DNA of 64,000 nt from Scatophagus argus (lineage: Eukaryota; Chordata; Actinopteri; Scatophagidae). The notes below the pieces were generated by a model, which was not told the origin of the DNA, did not search any database, and saw nothing but the letters and a program-made list of their open reading frames with translations. Each line of letters opens with the position of its first letter. The first letter of the stretch is position 1. The position numbers and the translations under genes are program-made. This document shows positions 63,453 to 64,000 of this stretch, piece after piece. Where the stretch lies: contig NC_058496.1 in NCBI RefSeq assembly GCF_020382885.2, forward strand, positions 21,432,501-21,496,500, in the 5' to 3' direction.

Positions 63453-63970
63453 TTAAATGGACCTTTCACTCCAAAATCAAAAATACATATTTGGATGAGA
63501 GACTAACTAACTAATCTAACTAAACTAGCTAACTTTACAACTCGGCTGACTGCAACACCATTAATGTTTACATCCCACAGTGTCACAAGCACAAGCCTAT
63601 TGTCCATGATGCACGCCATCTTCAGTGTTACATCAGTGATATCTGGTCTGGTAGAAAGAAAATAATTCCTACATGAAACCGCTCAGGACAACATCTGTGG
63701 ATTATCTTGAGTAACCGGGTCTTGATCTCTGGGAAGAGACATTGCTGTTGAGCTTTTCAAATGTTTGTTTTTTGGGGGTTTTTTTGTCTCTTTTAGCACC
63801 AAAGGCGAAGGTCCATCTAATTCATTTATATTAGACAGAAGGCTGGCATCTCTACAGCTGATATCACCAAAACTTTGCAACTCACACCAAAACAATGTAG
63901 ATAGATAAATAGCACAACAAGTAAGAGGAAAAATATGTATTTTTGATTTTGAGGTGAACCGTTCCTTTAA
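63453..63970. mobile_element. MITE with terminal inverted repeats, TTAA-flanked
   Basis: The left end (from 63,453: ttaaatggacctttcact, then ccaaaatcaaaaatacatat) is matched by the inverted right end (63,931-63,970), which on the opposite strand reads ttaaaggaacggttcacct and then the same aaaatcaaaaatacatat. The arms are about 38 bp with a few mismatches. Both ends carry TTAA, which suggests a piggyBac-type target preference. The 518-bp interior has no transposase. Its phrases (gagtaaccgggtcttgatc, gggaagagacattgctgttg) match a fish MITE family I recognise but cannot name. Confidence 0.85.
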
Positions 63971-64000
63971 AAGGTTTTGATGACAATTAAAAAACACTGC

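Noticed and set aside
1..64000. Prokaryotic-type systems (CRISPR arrays, operons, phage, toxin-antitoxin)
   Set aside because: No regular spaced repeats, no tandem intact genes with ribosome-binding sites; every supported gene is spliced and vertebrate.

Overview
This is nuclear genomic DNA from a vertebrate, almost certainly a teleost fish and probably a percomorph. The reasons are introns with standard vertebrate splice signals, fish-type interspersed repeats (a tRNA-derived SINE, a Tc1-like transposon remnant, a LINE fragment and a TTAA-flanked MITE), dinucleotide microsatellites, and proteins that align along their whole length with vertebrate orthologues. Nothing prokaryotic is present: no operons, CRISPR array or plasmid functions. 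Gene identities come from recalled family sequence; no search was run.

Layout. (1) 1-24,656 holds no recognisable coding exon. It is AT-rich, repeat-bearing and probably mostly the first intron of zdhhc8. (2) 24,657-24,760 (minus) is the first coding exon of zdhhc8, a palmitoyltransferase; the rest of the gene lies off the left edge or was not recognised. (3) About 1.4 kb of shared 5' DNA separates it, head to head, from pgam5 (plus, 26,127-29,345, 6 exons, 300 aa, complete). (4) pgam5 runs tail to tail into ankle2 (minus, 31,527-40,434, 12 coding exons, 969 aa, complete); the distal poly(A) signals of the two genes lie about 60 bp apart. (5) golga3 (minus, 44,782-56,855, 23 coding exons, 1,535 aa, complete) follows, with a likely 5' UTR exon ending at 58,136. 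(6) 60,522-60,602 (plus) looks like a first exon encoding a signal peptide, for an unidentified secreted or membrane protein that continues past the right edge. The window ends with a 518-bp MITE.

The exon models were checked for reading frame: the pgam5, ankle2 and golga3 exons sum to 903, 2,910 and 4,608 nt, all divisible by three with compatible splice phases. Two introns require a non-canonical GC donor (one in ankle2, one in golga3).

How the genes relate. The block pgam5(+) - ankle2(-) - golga3(-) has the same order and orientation as human chromosome 12q24.33, so it is conserved synteny. zdhhc8 belongs to a different human region (22q11.21), so a rearrangement boundary lies between zdhhc8 and pgam5. 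The proteins act in separate places: PGAM5 in mitochondrial quality control, ANKLE2 in nuclear-envelope reassembly, GOLGA3 in the Golgi, ZDHHC8 in membrane protein palmitoylation. No shared pathway is implied beyond inherited gene order.

I found no convincing undescribed biological system. The most checkable oddities are the missing N-terminal membrane segment of Ankle2, the missing KEAP1-binding motif of Pgam5, the two GC-AG introns, the near-abutting 3' ends, a set of perfect short-loop inverted repeats, and the orphan signal-peptide exon.
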